The notes below the pieces were generated by a model. It was not told where the DNA came from. It ran no database searches and saw nothing but the letters and a program-made list of their open reading frames with translations. From Gammaproteobacteria bacterium (GTDB taxonomy: Bacteria > Pseudomonadota > Gammaproteobacteria > Pseudomonadales > Pseudohongiellaceae): 39,987 bases of DNA. This document shows positions 31,873 through 39,987 of this stretch, in pieces. The number at the start of each line of letters is the position of its first letter. Positions within the stretch are counted from its first letter, which is position 1. The DNA is taken from assembly GCA_018698975.1 (NCBI GenBank), contig JABIPQ010000032.1, positions 1-39,987 of the forward strand, written 5' to 3'. The position numbers and the translations under genes are program-made.

Positions 31873-33786
31873 ATGATTTCACTTCAGGACATTTCCTTAC
31901 GTCTGGGTAGCCAGCTATTGCTCGATGAGACCGATCTGACGGTCTATTCCGGGCAAAAAGTTGGCATTATCGGGCGTAATGGCACCGGAAAAACCAGTCT
32001 GTTCAAGTTGCTGATGGGTGAGATCAGTCCAGATACTGGCGAGCTGGACATGCCGAAAGATCTGCGCAAATCGCAGATGCATCAGGAGACCCTGGGCTCC
32101 TCTCGCTCAGCTGTGGACTATGTCATTGATGGGGACAGCAAGTTTCGCTCGGTTGAAAAACAGTTGCTGCAAGCTGAACAGGATCACGATGACAATCGCA
32201 TGGCGCACTTGCATTCGGAATTGGAATTGCTTGATGCCTGGTCGATTCGCAACAGGGCTGAACAGCTATTATCCGGGCTTGGTTTTCCTCCTGAAGATTT
32301 CCCCCGCACAGTGAAAGAGTTCTCAGGCGGCTGGCGTATTCGCCTTAATCTGGCTCAGGCATTGATGACCCCGTCTGATTTATTGCTTTTGGATGAGCCC
32401 ACCAACCATCTGGATCTTGAGGCAACGCTTTGGTTGCAACAATGGCTGTTGCGTTACCAGGGTACTCTAATGCTGGTTAGTCATGATCGTAGTTTTCTGG
32501 ATGTGGTCGTCAGTCACATAGTAAGTTTTGAAAACAAAAAACTGTTTTTGTATCGCGGTAACTACAGTGATTATGAAAAACAGAAAGCCGAACGTCTGGC
32601 TTTGCAACAAGCCTCATATGAAAAGCAGCAGACCCGCAAGAAAGAAATTGAATCTTTTGTGCGGCGTTTTAAAGCCAAAGCGTCAAAGGCGCGTCAGGCT
32701 CAGAGTCGCATGAAAGAACTGGATCGCATGGTAGATATTGCGCCTGCTCATATTGATTCACCTTTTATATTTAAATTTCTGGAACCGCAAAAACTTCCGC
32801 CCAGCTTGCTGGCGTGTGAAGGAATCGCTTTTGGATATGATGAACCCCTGATTGAAAATTTTTCCATGAATGTGCGTGCCGATTCGCGCATTGGACTTCT
32901 CGGAGCCAACGGTCAGGGTAAATCAACCCTGTTAAAAGTGCTGGCTGACAAACTGCCATTGCTAGCCGGTGAAATACATCGTAATGATCATCTGAATATT
33001 GGTTATTGCGCGCAACATCAGGTTGATGAACTTGATACCAGTGCTACGCCCATGAAGCTGATGCAAAGACTCGATGTCAAGGCAAGGGAGCAGGAGATTC
33101 GCAATTTTCTTGGTGGCTTTGATTTTCAGAGTGACAGGGTTACCGAAACCATTGAGCATTTTTCCGGTGGTGAGAAATCCAGACTGGCGCTGGCATTGGT
33201 GGTTTGGCAAAAACCCAATTTGTTACTACTGGATGAGCCCACCAACCATCTGGATCTGGAAATGTGCCATAGTCTTACTGTGGGCTTGCAGGAATTTTCC
33301 GGAGCATTAATTCTGGTTTCCCATGACCGTCATTTATTGAGCAATACTGTTGATCAGTTCCTACTGGTAAAAGATGGCAAGCTGGATATTTTTGATGGCG
33401 ATTTGAATGACTATGAAAAACTTTTGCTTGAGCAAAATAAAACCGATAACAAAGGCGGAAAAAATAGTGAAGAAGAAAGCGCAGATGCTCAAAATACAAA
33501 GCTGAATAAAAAAGAACTGCGACAGCAGGCGGCAGAACAGCGTAATCAATTGAAGGCGCTGCGCGATAAAGCGAATAAGTTGGAAAAGCATATCCAGAAA
33601 AATCAAAATTCACTCGCCAGTTTGGATGAGAAGCTGGCAGAAACATCCCTTTATGATGATAGCCAGAAAGACAAGCTAAACAAATTATTATTGGAAAGGG
33701 CGCAGCTGCTATCTTTAACAGAAACTCTCGAGGAGCAGTGGCTGGAGGTCAGCGAGATAATGGAATCTTCTTCTGAACTGGAATAG
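31873..33786 (+). CDS. yheS: ABC-F family ATPase YheS
   Basis: From ATG 31873 the product has 637 residues, the same as E. coli YheS, and the start MISLQDISLRLG aligns with its start (a GTG two codons earlier is in frame). Two ABC domains without membrane segments are visible: Walker A GRNGTGKTS and GANGQGKST, signatures FSGGW and FSGGEKSRL, and Walker B LLLLDEPTNHLDLE twice. A linker rich in Lys/Arg (YEKQQTRKKEIESFVRRFKAK) lies between them, and a charged coiled-coil-like tail follows residue 530. ABC-F proteins bind the ribosomal E site and help resolve stalled translation. It appears to be a single-gene unit. Confidence 0.95.
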   Translation: MISLQDISLRLGSQLLLDETDLTVYSGQKVGIIGRNGTGKTSLFKLLMGEISPDTGELDMPKDLRKSQMHQETLGSSRSAVDYVIDGDSKFRSVEKQLLQAEQDHDDNRMAHLHSELELLDAWSIRNRAEQLLSGLGFPPEDFPRTVKEFSGGWRIRLNLAQALMTPSDLLLLDEPTNHLDLEATLWLQQWLLRYQGTLMLVSHDRSFLDVVVSHIVSFENKKLFLYRGNYSDYEKQKAERLALQQASYEKQQTRKKEIESFVRRFKAKASKARQAQSRMKELDRMVDIAPAHIDSPFIFKFLEPQKLPPSLLACEGIAFGYDEPLIENFSMNVRADSRIGLLGANGQGKSTLLKVLADKLPLLAGEIHRNDHLNIGYCAQHQVDELDTSATPMKLMQRLDVKAREQEIRNFLGGFDFQSDRVTETIEHFSGGEKSRLALALVVWQKPNLLLLDEPTNHLDLEMCHSLTVGLQEFSGALILVSHDRHLLSNTVDQFLLVKDGKLDIFDGDLNDYEKLLLEQNKTDNKGGKNSEEESADAQNTKLNKKELRQQAAEQRNQLKALRDKANKLEKHIQKNQNSLASLDEKLAETSLYDDSQKDKLNKLLLERAQLLSLTETLEEQWLEVSEIMESSSELE

Positions 33787-34006
33787 TCGTTATAAATTTT
33801 ACTTGTTAATTCCTGAATCATTTTCAAGGTGCAAACTGCAAAGAAGATGAAGGAAAATTAAGTTCTTTTTTTGATCATCATGCTTTATCTCAAGGTAAGT
33901 CCCAAAACAGATCCCTAAAGCAATCCTCAAAGTAAAAACAGAGTTATGGTATTGGATGCCCTATACTAGGATGCTCCTTCACCTTCCTTCAGGATTACTT
34001 TTCTTT

Positions 34007-34483
34007 GTGAATAAAATCGCTGTTTTTGTGGATGTACAAAACATCTACTACACCACACGGCAGGCCTACCAGCGGCAATTTAACTATCGCAAGTTCTGGC
34101 GGGACCTGAGTCAGCAAGGCGAAATCGTCAAAGCCGTAGCCTATGCAACTTATCGTAGTGGGGATGAGGGGCAGCTGAAATTTCAAAATGCACTAAAACA
34201 CATCGGTTTTACCATGAAGCTTAAACCATTTATTCAACGTAGTGATGGCTCGGCGAAAGGTGACTGGGATGTGGGGATCACTATTGATGTGCTTGATACG
34301 GCCTCTGAAGTTGATACCGTGGTGTTACTTTCCGGAGATGGCGATTTTGATCAATTGCTGGATAAAATTATCAGGGATCATCAGGTCAGTGCCGAGATTT
34401 ATGGCGTGCCGGCCCTGACAGCCAATTCTTTGCTGCAATCCGCAAGTCAGTTTCATCCCATCACAGAGGCCTTGTTGCTGTAG
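34007..34483 (+). CDS. NYN-domain (PIN-like) LabA/DUF88 family protein
   Basis: The PIN-like fold of NYN proteins is visible: IAVFVDVQNIYY with the first acidic residue, GDWDVGITIDVL, and LLSGDGDFDQLLD with the remaining aspartates, then SAEIYGVPALTANSLLQSA. These residues would bind metal for RNA cleavage, the proposed role of the family. The start is uncertain: a GTG at 34007 gives 158 residues beginning at the conserved core (MNKIAVFVDVQN), while an ATG at 33956 adds 17 residues. A TATACT box at 33962-33967 lies after that ATG, which favours the GTG. It stands alone between yheS and a WEGD-family gene. Confidence 0.85.
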   Translation: MNKIAVFVDVQNIYYTTRQAYQRQFNYRKFWRDLSQQGEIVKAVAYATYRSGDEGQLKFQNALKHIGFTMKLKPFIQRSDGSAKGDWDVGITIDVLDTASEVDTVVLLSGDGDFDQLLDKIIRDHQVSAEIYGVPALTANSLLQSASQFHPITEALLL

Positions 34484-34515
34484 TAGGCTTAAGTAGCTGT
34501 TCAAAGCAGTTATTA

Positions 34516-34595
34516 ACAGTGACCTTTTTCTAATTGCTTTATATATAAAAGCAATAATGAAAATAACAAGGAATTTAAGAGACACTGCCCAGGGG
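34516..34595. repeat. Degenerate REP-like element
   Basis: An inner hairpin ATTGCTTT / AAAGCAAT (34533-34540 and 34548-34555) is flanked by CAGTGACC on the left and GACACTGCCC on the right, which recall the CAGTGACTTT / AAAGTCACTG ends of copies A and B. The arms no longer match well. It sits in the gap after the NYN gene. Confidence 0.35.
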
Positions 34596-34691
34596 ATTCT
34601 TTACATTTAGCGATCATATTCGGATCATTGGTTTTCAATGTCAGCATCGACATCAATAAAGAATCCAGACAAAGAATTCGGGCGTAAAAGT

Positions 34692-35507
34692 ATGAATAAA
34701 CTTAACACCTCCAGCCTTCCGCGGACTGTAGCTGGCGCTTTTCTGGGCAGTGTTCTGATAGCACTTGGCGCTGGGTCGGCAATGGCTGCAGAGTCGGTGG
34801 CAGATGAATCATTGCCAGCGCCCCGTGATGCTGAAGGCCATATTCTGATTAGTCGGGCCGAGGGCGAGCGATCGGGACTCTGGGTGCCTGATTATCGTTC
34901 AAGTCCTCCCACGTTTAATTTTGATGAGGTTGAGTTCAAACCTTGGGCAAAGGGGCTATATGATGACCGCCAGCGGCATGATCTTGAGCCTCATGCCCGC
35001 TGCAAAGCTTCAGGTGCCGTGCGTCAGTTACTCACCCCTTATGGCGTCGAAATTCTGGATTTACCTGATTTGCAGCGTATTTACATTTTTGACATCGGCG
35101 GGCCGCATACTTTTCGGGAAATTTACATGGATGGTCGCTCCCATCCGACTGAATTTGAGAACAACAACTATGGCCATTCAATAGGTTGGTGGGAAGGCGA
35201 TACCTTAGTTATTGATTCTATTGGATATAACACAGAATTCTGGTTTGAGCGCAGAGGCCTGCCGCACACTGAGGCAGCACATGTTATTGAATATTATACG
35301 CGCACCGATCATGACTCGATGGAGTATCGCTTTGTTATGGAAGATGCCCAGACTTATAACAGTGCGGTAGAAGGGCGGGTAAGCCTCAATTGGCGTGGTG
35401 ATCAAGAGCTGTTTGAATACCTGTGTCAGCAGGCCAATTATGCCTATGATTTGATGGTGAATGAGAAAGGTGAGGCGATAGGCAGGACCAGCCGGATTGT
35501 CCCATAA
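34692..35507 (+). CDS. Secreted WEGD-motif family protein
   Basis: From ATG 34692 the product has 271 residues with a Sec signal peptide ending SAMAAE; an upstream ATG at 34638 would put 18 polar residues before it and is less likely. The core matches 23319-24050: AEGHILISRAEGERSGLWVPD, FKPWAKGLYDDRQ, a cysteine in ARCKASGAVR, FREIYMDGRSHP, then IGWWEGDTLVIDSIGYN, GLPHTEAAHVIEYYTR and ELFEYLCQQAN. Both cysteines are kept and may form a disulfide. Unlike the other copies it has no DUF6152 neighbour; it lies upstream of the second DUF1592 set. Function unknown. Confidence 0.8.
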   Translation: MNKLNTSSLPRTVAGAFLGSVLIALGAGSAMAAESVADESLPAPRDAEGHILISRAEGERSGLWVPDYRSSPPTFNFDEVEFKPWAKGLYDDRQRHDLEPHARCKASGAVRQLLTPYGVEILDLPDLQRIYIFDIGGPHTFREIYMDGRSHPTEFENNNYGHSIGWWEGDTLVIDSIGYNTEFWFERRGLPHTEAAHVIEYYTRTDHDSMEYRFVMEDAQTYNSAVEGRVSLNWRGDQELFEYLCQQANYAYDLMVNEKGEAIGRTSRIVP

Positions 35508-35995
35508 ATTGAATAAAAGTCATAATTAACAAGGTGTTATATATTTTTTGCAATCGAATTTTGCAGTTTATGTGCGCAAAAAGGAATAAAAGCATTGTCA
35601 AATAATATGTAAGTCACATCCAAAGCCAAGGGATTGATCAATACGGCATTTAATTTATTCTCTATATCGAATGTGTCCGTGTCCGAATTTGATCTCGAGA
35701 TTTTTAACTGATAATTGAAGCTTCAGGCTGCGCCAGCTAAATTATTCCCTGAACATGGCGTATACTCGGATAAAGTTGCGTTATTGCAAGAGCTTTAATG
35801 GGTTGTATTTTCACATTTTTTTGCACAATAGAGTAAACTTTTGGATAAAAAAACACGTAAAATAGTAAGTCGATCATAATTGATTGCTTGTATTAAAATT
35901 GAGTAAAATTCGATAGTAAAAGTTCAAGACTATATTAATCAAAAAGTGAGTAATCGCCTTTCTTACTGAGCGATAAGCGAACTTTGGAGGGATAT
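35508..35995. other. 488-base AT-rich region upstream of the second DUF1592 gene
   Basis: No gene is seen. The last 150 bases are very AT-rich and repeat the motif GTAAA(A) at least five times (near 35833, 35858, 35866, 35906 and 35917), twice beside TCGAT. This may be a regulatory region or simply low complexity. Its length and the change of expression unit suggest the DUF1592 set has its own promoter here. Confidence 0.35.
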
Positions 35996-38368
35996 GTGAA
36001 TACCAGATTAACCCAGGCAGCCATGTTGGCATTAATTTTCTCGCTTGTACCGGTTTTACCAGTGCTGGCTCAGTCTGTTGCAGAGGATTTTAATGCCGAT
36101 CAAAGTCGTGCGCTTGTCAATCAATACTGCGTTCTCTGCCATAATCCAAATGGCCCTGCTCAGGCAACAGGACTGTTCTTTGATCAGGTTGATATTGGCA
36201 GTTTGTCGGATCATGCCGAGTCCGCAGAAACAGTTATTCGAAAATTGCGCGCCGGATTAATGCCTCCATATCCATTTCCCCGCCCGGAACAAGATAAGCT
36301 CGATGCCATGATTTCCTGGCTTGAAGGAGAAGTTGATCGCAAAGCTGAAACCTTTCTCCCTCCTCCTGGCTTGCATCGTCTCAATCGAACTGAATATACA
36401 AATGCGATCCGGGATATGCTGTCTCTGAATATAGATGCCAATACATTCCTTCCCCCTGATGATTCCAGCCATGGCTTTGATAATATGGCCGGAACTTTAA
36501 CTTCATCACCTGCGTTGATGGAAGCCTATTTATCGGCAGCCGGCAAGATCAGTCGCCTGGCGATAGGCACCGAGACAGCTCCAACGCTTGCTGTGTTCGA
36601 TGTGCCGGTTGATACATCTCAAAACAATCATATTGAAGGTTTGCCTTTTGGTACTCGTGGCGGCATGTTAATTGAGCACGAATTTCCTGCCGACGGTGAA
36701 TATGTGTTCACTGTTAAAGGAATGACAGGTTACTTCACGCGCGTTCTTGGTAACGTGGCTGGTGAAAAGCTGGAAGTCACTATCGATGGCGAGCGCATGT
36801 ATCTCTACGACTGGGATGAAGAGATCGGCAATCAGGAAGGCAATGGTGGTCGTACGCCAGCCATTCCTATCAAGGCAGGCTTCCATAAGGTCGGAGTCAC
36901 TTTTATTGCTACTAGCGATTTGCCTGATGTTGGATTGAACAAATCCTTTGTTCGTACCATGAATTCTCCAGGCTCAATTTCTGGTTATACTTTTTATCCC
37001 CATGTTGGGCAGGTTTTTATAGAAGGTCCGTATAACGGTTCACCGGCTACTATTACCCAGAGCCGAGACAAGATCTTTGAATGCATTCCGCAGAATATTA
37101 GCCAGGAAGCCAATTGCGCCACCCAGATTATTAAAACCTTGGCAGGCAAAGCATTTAGACGTCCCACAACTGATGCTGATGTTGATGTAATGATGGAATT
37201 TTTCCGCATTGGGCGTGAAGAGGGCGGTAGCTTTGATTACGGTATTGAAGGCGCCTTGCAGCGTATTCTGGTGGACCCGGAGTTTATCTATCGTGCTGAG
37301 ATCGCACCGGTTGGAGCCCCTGAGGATTCCCCATATCTGATTAGTGATCTTGAGCTGGCTTCACGTCTGTCATTCTTTCTTTGGAGCTCCATTCCAGATG
37401 AAGAACTGATCGAGATTGCTTCACAAGGCCGCCTTCATGAAAGTGAGGTGCTACGTGAACAGGTTCAGAGAATGATGGCTGATCCTCGTTCCAGTGCCTT
37501 CGTGGAAAACTTCACTGGGCAGTGGTTGAATGTACGCGGCATGGCCGCCAGCGAGCCAGTGGTAGATCTATTCCCTGACTTTGACTCAACCCTTCGAGAT
37601 GCCTTCCGTCAAGAAATTGAAATGTTCTTTGGTAGTGTGATAAATGAAGACCGCAGTATTCTCGATTTGCTGACGGCTGATTACACCTTCGTTAATGAAC
37701 GACTCGCCAGACATTATGGTATACCTGATGTATATGGTTCTCAGTTCCGACGTGTGGAACTGGAAGATGATTTAGACATGAGGCGAGGTCTGCTTGGGAA
37801 AGGTGCTTTGTTAACTATTACCTCTGATGCCGCACGTACTTCACCCGTTAAACGGGGTAAGTGGTACCTTGAGACATTCATGGGCGTCAGTCCTCCTGAT
37901 CCTCCCCCAGGCGTTGAGACAGATTTGACACCTAAAGAAGGGGCTGCTCCAACTACTCTGAGAGCCCGACTTGAGGCGCATCGCGCTAACCCTGTTTGTG
38001 CTTCATGCCATACTATTTTCGAACCGATGGGTATCGCACTGGAAAACTTCAATGCTGTTGGAGAGTGGCGCACAATTGACAATGGTAATCCTGTTGACCC
38101 AACAGGTTTTGCTCCTGATGGATCACGTCTGGAGGGTGTAAAAACCTTACGTGAACTCACGGTGCGTCATGGTGATCAGTTCGCCGAGGTGGTGACAGAA
38201 AAATTATTGACCTATGCATTGGGTCGCGGTGTTGAGTTCCAGGATATGCCGATGTTGAGATCGATTACGCGAAGCGCTGAAGATGATGATTTTAGATTTT
38301 CATCTCTGGTTATGGGTGTTATTAGAAGCCCTGCTTTCACCATGAATTTAAAAACCTCTAGTCTTTGA
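35996..38368 (+). CDS. DUF1592-type diheme cytochrome-like secreted protein, second copy
   Basis: The start is set at GTG 35996, which has GGAGG six bases upstream; this gives 790 residues (the frame is open to a TTG 12 bases earlier). The signal peptide ends LPVLAQ. Haem c motifs are CVLCH at residues 45-49, with LMPPYPFP downstream, and CASCH at 668-672 in NPVCASCHTIFEPMGIALENFN. Between them are LHRLNRTEYTNAIRDMLSL, GLPFGTRGGM and LASRLSFFLWSSIPDEELIE, the DUF1587/1595/1592/1588/1585 run. It is a clear paralogue of 1833-4151 and probably a periplasmic redox protein. It is followed after 17 bases by its DUF1552 partner. Confidence 0.92.
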   Translation: MNTRLTQAAMLALIFSLVPVLPVLAQSVAEDFNADQSRALVNQYCVLCHNPNGPAQATGLFFDQVDIGSLSDHAESAETVIRKLRAGLMPPYPFPRPEQDKLDAMISWLEGEVDRKAETFLPPPGLHRLNRTEYTNAIRDMLSLNIDANTFLPPDDSSHGFDNMAGTLTSSPALMEAYLSAAGKISRLAIGTETAPTLAVFDVPVDTSQNNHIEGLPFGTRGGMLIEHEFPADGEYVFTVKGMTGYFTRVLGNVAGEKLEVTIDGERMYLYDWDEEIGNQEGNGGRTPAIPIKAGFHKVGVTFIATSDLPDVGLNKSFVRTMNSPGSISGYTFYPHVGQVFIEGPYNGSPATITQSRDKIFECIPQNISQEANCATQIIKTLAGKAFRRPTTDADVDVMMEFFRIGREEGGSFDYGIEGALQRILVDPEFIYRAEIAPVGAPEDSPYLISDLELASRLSFFLWSSIPDEELIEIASQGRLHESEVLREQVQRMMADPRSSAFVENFTGQWLNVRGMAASEPVVDLFPDFDSTLRDAFRQEIEMFFGSVINEDRSILDLLTADYTFVNERLARHYGIPDVYGSQFRRVELEDDLDMRRGLLGKGALLTITSDAARTSPVKRGKWYLETFMGVSPPDPPPGVETDLTPKEGAAPTTLRARLEAHRANPVCASCHTIFEPMGIALENFNAVGEWRTIDNGNPVDPTGFAPDGSRLEGVKTLRELTVRHGDQFAEVVTEKLLTYALGRGVEFQDMPMLRSITRSAEDDDFRFSSLVMGVIRSPAFTMNLKTSSL

Positions 38369-38385
38369 TAGCGAGGAGTTAAGAA

Positions 38386-39735
38386 ATGATAATTACTAAA
38401 AAGCATATTACAAGGCGTGCAATGCTCAGAGGAACTGGCACCACACTTGCGCTGCCGTTGCTTGATGCAATGATACCTGCAGCAACTGCATTGGCGCAGA
38501 CAGCTGCGGTTCCCCCTCAGCGATTCTTTGGCGGCTTTGTTCCTCATGGTGCTGCGCCGGGTTATTGGGTTCCGGAGAAAGAAGGCGCATTGCCGGAAGA
38601 ACTTCCATTTATCTGGAAAGCTTTGGAGCCTTATCGGGACAGCCTGAATATCTTATCTGGCCTGCATTCAACATCCGCAGAGCCGCCTCCTGGCGAAACT
38701 GGTGCCGACCATTGGGTCGCGGCCGCGTTTCTTTGTGCTGATAAGCCAAGGAAAACTGCTGGTGCCGATGTTTATGCCGGACAAACTATCGATCAGATCA
38801 TTGCTGAAAAAATTGGCCAGGAATCACTTTTACCGTCAATGGAAATATCGGTTGAGGATCCAGGTTCAGGCTCAAGCAACTGTGGAGAGGGTTATAGTTG
38901 TGTGTATACCAACACCATTTCCTGGGCTTCACCTACGACACCACTGCCGATGGAGCTAAATCCACAAGTTGTATTCGAACGCATGTTTGGTAGCGGAAGC
39001 TCGCCTGAACAGCGTGCAGAACGTCGCGAACGTAACCAAAGTATTCTGGATTCGATCACTGGAAAAATATCTGATCTTCGCAAAGAGATCAGCGTACCTG
39101 ATCGTTCACGTCTTGATAGTTTTACCGAGAATGTACGTGAGATTGAGCGACGTCTGGAAATCGCATCCAGTGCAACCACCGCTGCGCCTGAAGATTTTGA
39201 TGTGCCCCCAGGTATTCCGCAGTCTTTTGATGAACATATCAAACTGATGTTCGATCTGCAGACTTTGGCTTATCAGGCAGATATCACGCGTGTAGGCACA
39301 ATGCTGTTTGCACGTGATCTTACCGGTCGTGTTTATCCGGAAAGTGATGCGCCTACACTAGGCTTCCATGGCGGATCGCATCATGGTGAGGATCCAGGTC
39401 GTATAGATGAGTTCTCCAAGATCAACCAGTATCACGTCAAAATGCTGGCATATTTTGTCGACAAGTTGGCAAATACTGAAGACGGCAATGGCTCGCTGCT
39501 TGATCATTCATTACTCCTTTACGGCAGCAACATGGGTAATCCAAACCAGCATCTGCATTACGATGTGCCACACGTTATTCTTGGTGGTAACAACGGCAGG
39601 ATGCAGGGCGGACGCCATATTGCCTATCCGACAAAGACGGTTCCAACAGGGAATTTATTGTTAAGCCTGCTGGATCAATTCGATATCCATCGCGAAAGCT
39701 TTGGTGATAGTACGGGTCGTTTGGAGAACCTGTAG
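38386..39735 (+). CDS. Tat-exported DUF1552 protein, second copy
   Basis: The 449-residue protein begins ITRRAMLRGTGTTLALPLLD (R10-R11), a Tat leader almost identical in style to the copy at 506-1831, with cleavage near ALAQ. It keeps the family marks FVPHGAAPGYWVP, NCGEGYSCVYTNTISW, SFDEHIKLMFDLQTLAYQADITR, LYGSNMGNPNQHLHYDVPHVILGG and the C-terminal FDIHRESFGDSTGRLENL. GAGGAG lies upstream of the ATG. It is presumably exported folded, beside its DUF1592 partner. Biochemical role unknown. A partial ankyrin gene follows after 82 bases. Confidence 0.92.
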   Translation: MIITKKHITRRAMLRGTGTTLALPLLDAMIPAATALAQTAAVPPQRFFGGFVPHGAAPGYWVPEKEGALPEELPFIWKALEPYRDSLNILSGLHSTSAEPPPGETGADHWVAAAFLCADKPRKTAGADVYAGQTIDQIIAEKIGQESLLPSMEISVEDPGSGSSNCGEGYSCVYTNTISWASPTTPLPMELNPQVVFERMFGSGSSPEQRAERRERNQSILDSITGKISDLRKEISVPDRSRLDSFTENVREIERRLEIASSATTAAPEDFDVPPGIPQSFDEHIKLMFDLQTLAYQADITRVGTMLFARDLTGRVYPESDAPTLGFHGGSHHGEDPGRIDEFSKINQYHVKMLAYFVDKLANTEDGNGSLLDHSLLLYGSNMGNPNQHLHYDVPHVILGGNNGRMQGGRHIAYPTKTVPTGNLLLSLLDQFDIHRESFGDSTGRLENL

Positions 39736-39817
39736 CGTCATTGATAAATACCCAGCCAGCAATAGCAGTAAGTGGGGTTTGAGCGGGTTGTTTGAAATGT
39801 TAGAAGGAATGCTACCT

Positions 39818-39987
39818 ATGTTCAGAATTAGAGAATTAAAAATAGTCGCGGGAATTTTGATACTCGCGTTCTCAAATTTTGCGCTTGCACAGTCTGACAT
39901 AGCGGATGCCGCTATGGAGCGCAATGAGGATCTGGTACGTATTCTTCTAGAGGATGGCGCTGATGTAAATGCAGTGCAATCTGACGG
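39818..39987 (+). CDS. Secreted ankyrin-repeat protein, N-terminal part
   Basis: The gene runs off the window; 56 codons are visible. The start ATG at 39818 has AAGGA upstream (an in-frame ATG at 39797 is also possible). A signal peptide (IVAGILILAFSNFALAQ) is followed by DAAMERNEDLVRILLEDGAD and VNAVQSDG, the first ankyrin repeat. The beginning parallels the secreted ankyrin protein at 4191-5753, which also reads AAM... shortly after the cleavage site. It completes the second DUF1592/DUF1552/ankyrin set, here in a different order. Confidence 0.85.
   Translation, partial: MFRIRELKIVAGILILAFSNFALAQSDIADAAMERNEDLVRILLEDGADVNAVQSD

Overview
The window looks like chromosomal DNA of a moderate-GC, Gram-negative gammaproteobacterium, most likely a marine heterotroph. 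Reasons: a YheS-type ABC-F ATPase of the same length as the E. coli protein, AsmA, SixA and OmpA-family genes, Tat and Sec signal peptides throughout, and REP-like intergenic palindromes. The mixture of DUF1592/DUF1552 cytochrome-type genes, PQQ sugar dehydrogenases and secreted ankyrin proteins recalls OM182/Pseudohongiella-like lineages. That placement is inference; no rRNA or tRNA gene is present to test it.

Layout. 1-5753 (minus strand): an operon of a secreted ankyrin protein, a large diheme-type DUF1592 protein, a Tat-exported DUF1552 protein and a short Tat protein. 5909-11338: an HxlR regulator diverging from a Tat-exported FMN hydroxy-acid oxidase and a TIM-barrel isomerase, then a second oxidase gene bracketed by two perfect inverted repeats, then a PQQ sugar dehydrogenase. 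11560-15339: a sixA gene broken by an in-frame amber codon and an AsmA protein with an internal 89-residue duplication. 15802-18415: a rubrerythrin / Fe-S protein / DUF3501 operon. 18559-24050: amidohydrolase lipoprotein, second PQQ sugar dehydrogenase, two DUF6152 proteins and two members of an unnamed secreted family. 24156-30766: OmpA protein, HD protein, two MFS transporters with a probable small-RNA unit between them, and a Rieske oxygenase. 30830-31572: a decayed gene. 31873-35507: YheS, NYN nuclease and another member of the unnamed secreted family. 35996-39987 (plus strand): a second DUF1592 / DUF1552 / ankyrin set, cut by the window end.

Taken together, many products act in or across the periplasm on oxidative chemistry: two FMN oxidases, two PQQ dehydrogenases and two c-type cytochrome-like DUF1592 proteins, with uptake by two MFS carriers and cytoplasmic oxidation by the Rieske enzyme. 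The substrate is not evident. The most distinctive features are the two opposed DUF1592/DUF1552/ankyrin sets, the CxxCH motif in both FMN oxidases, the repeat-bracketed oxidase gene, and an rrn-like promoter driving a roughly 300-nt transcript with no evident product.
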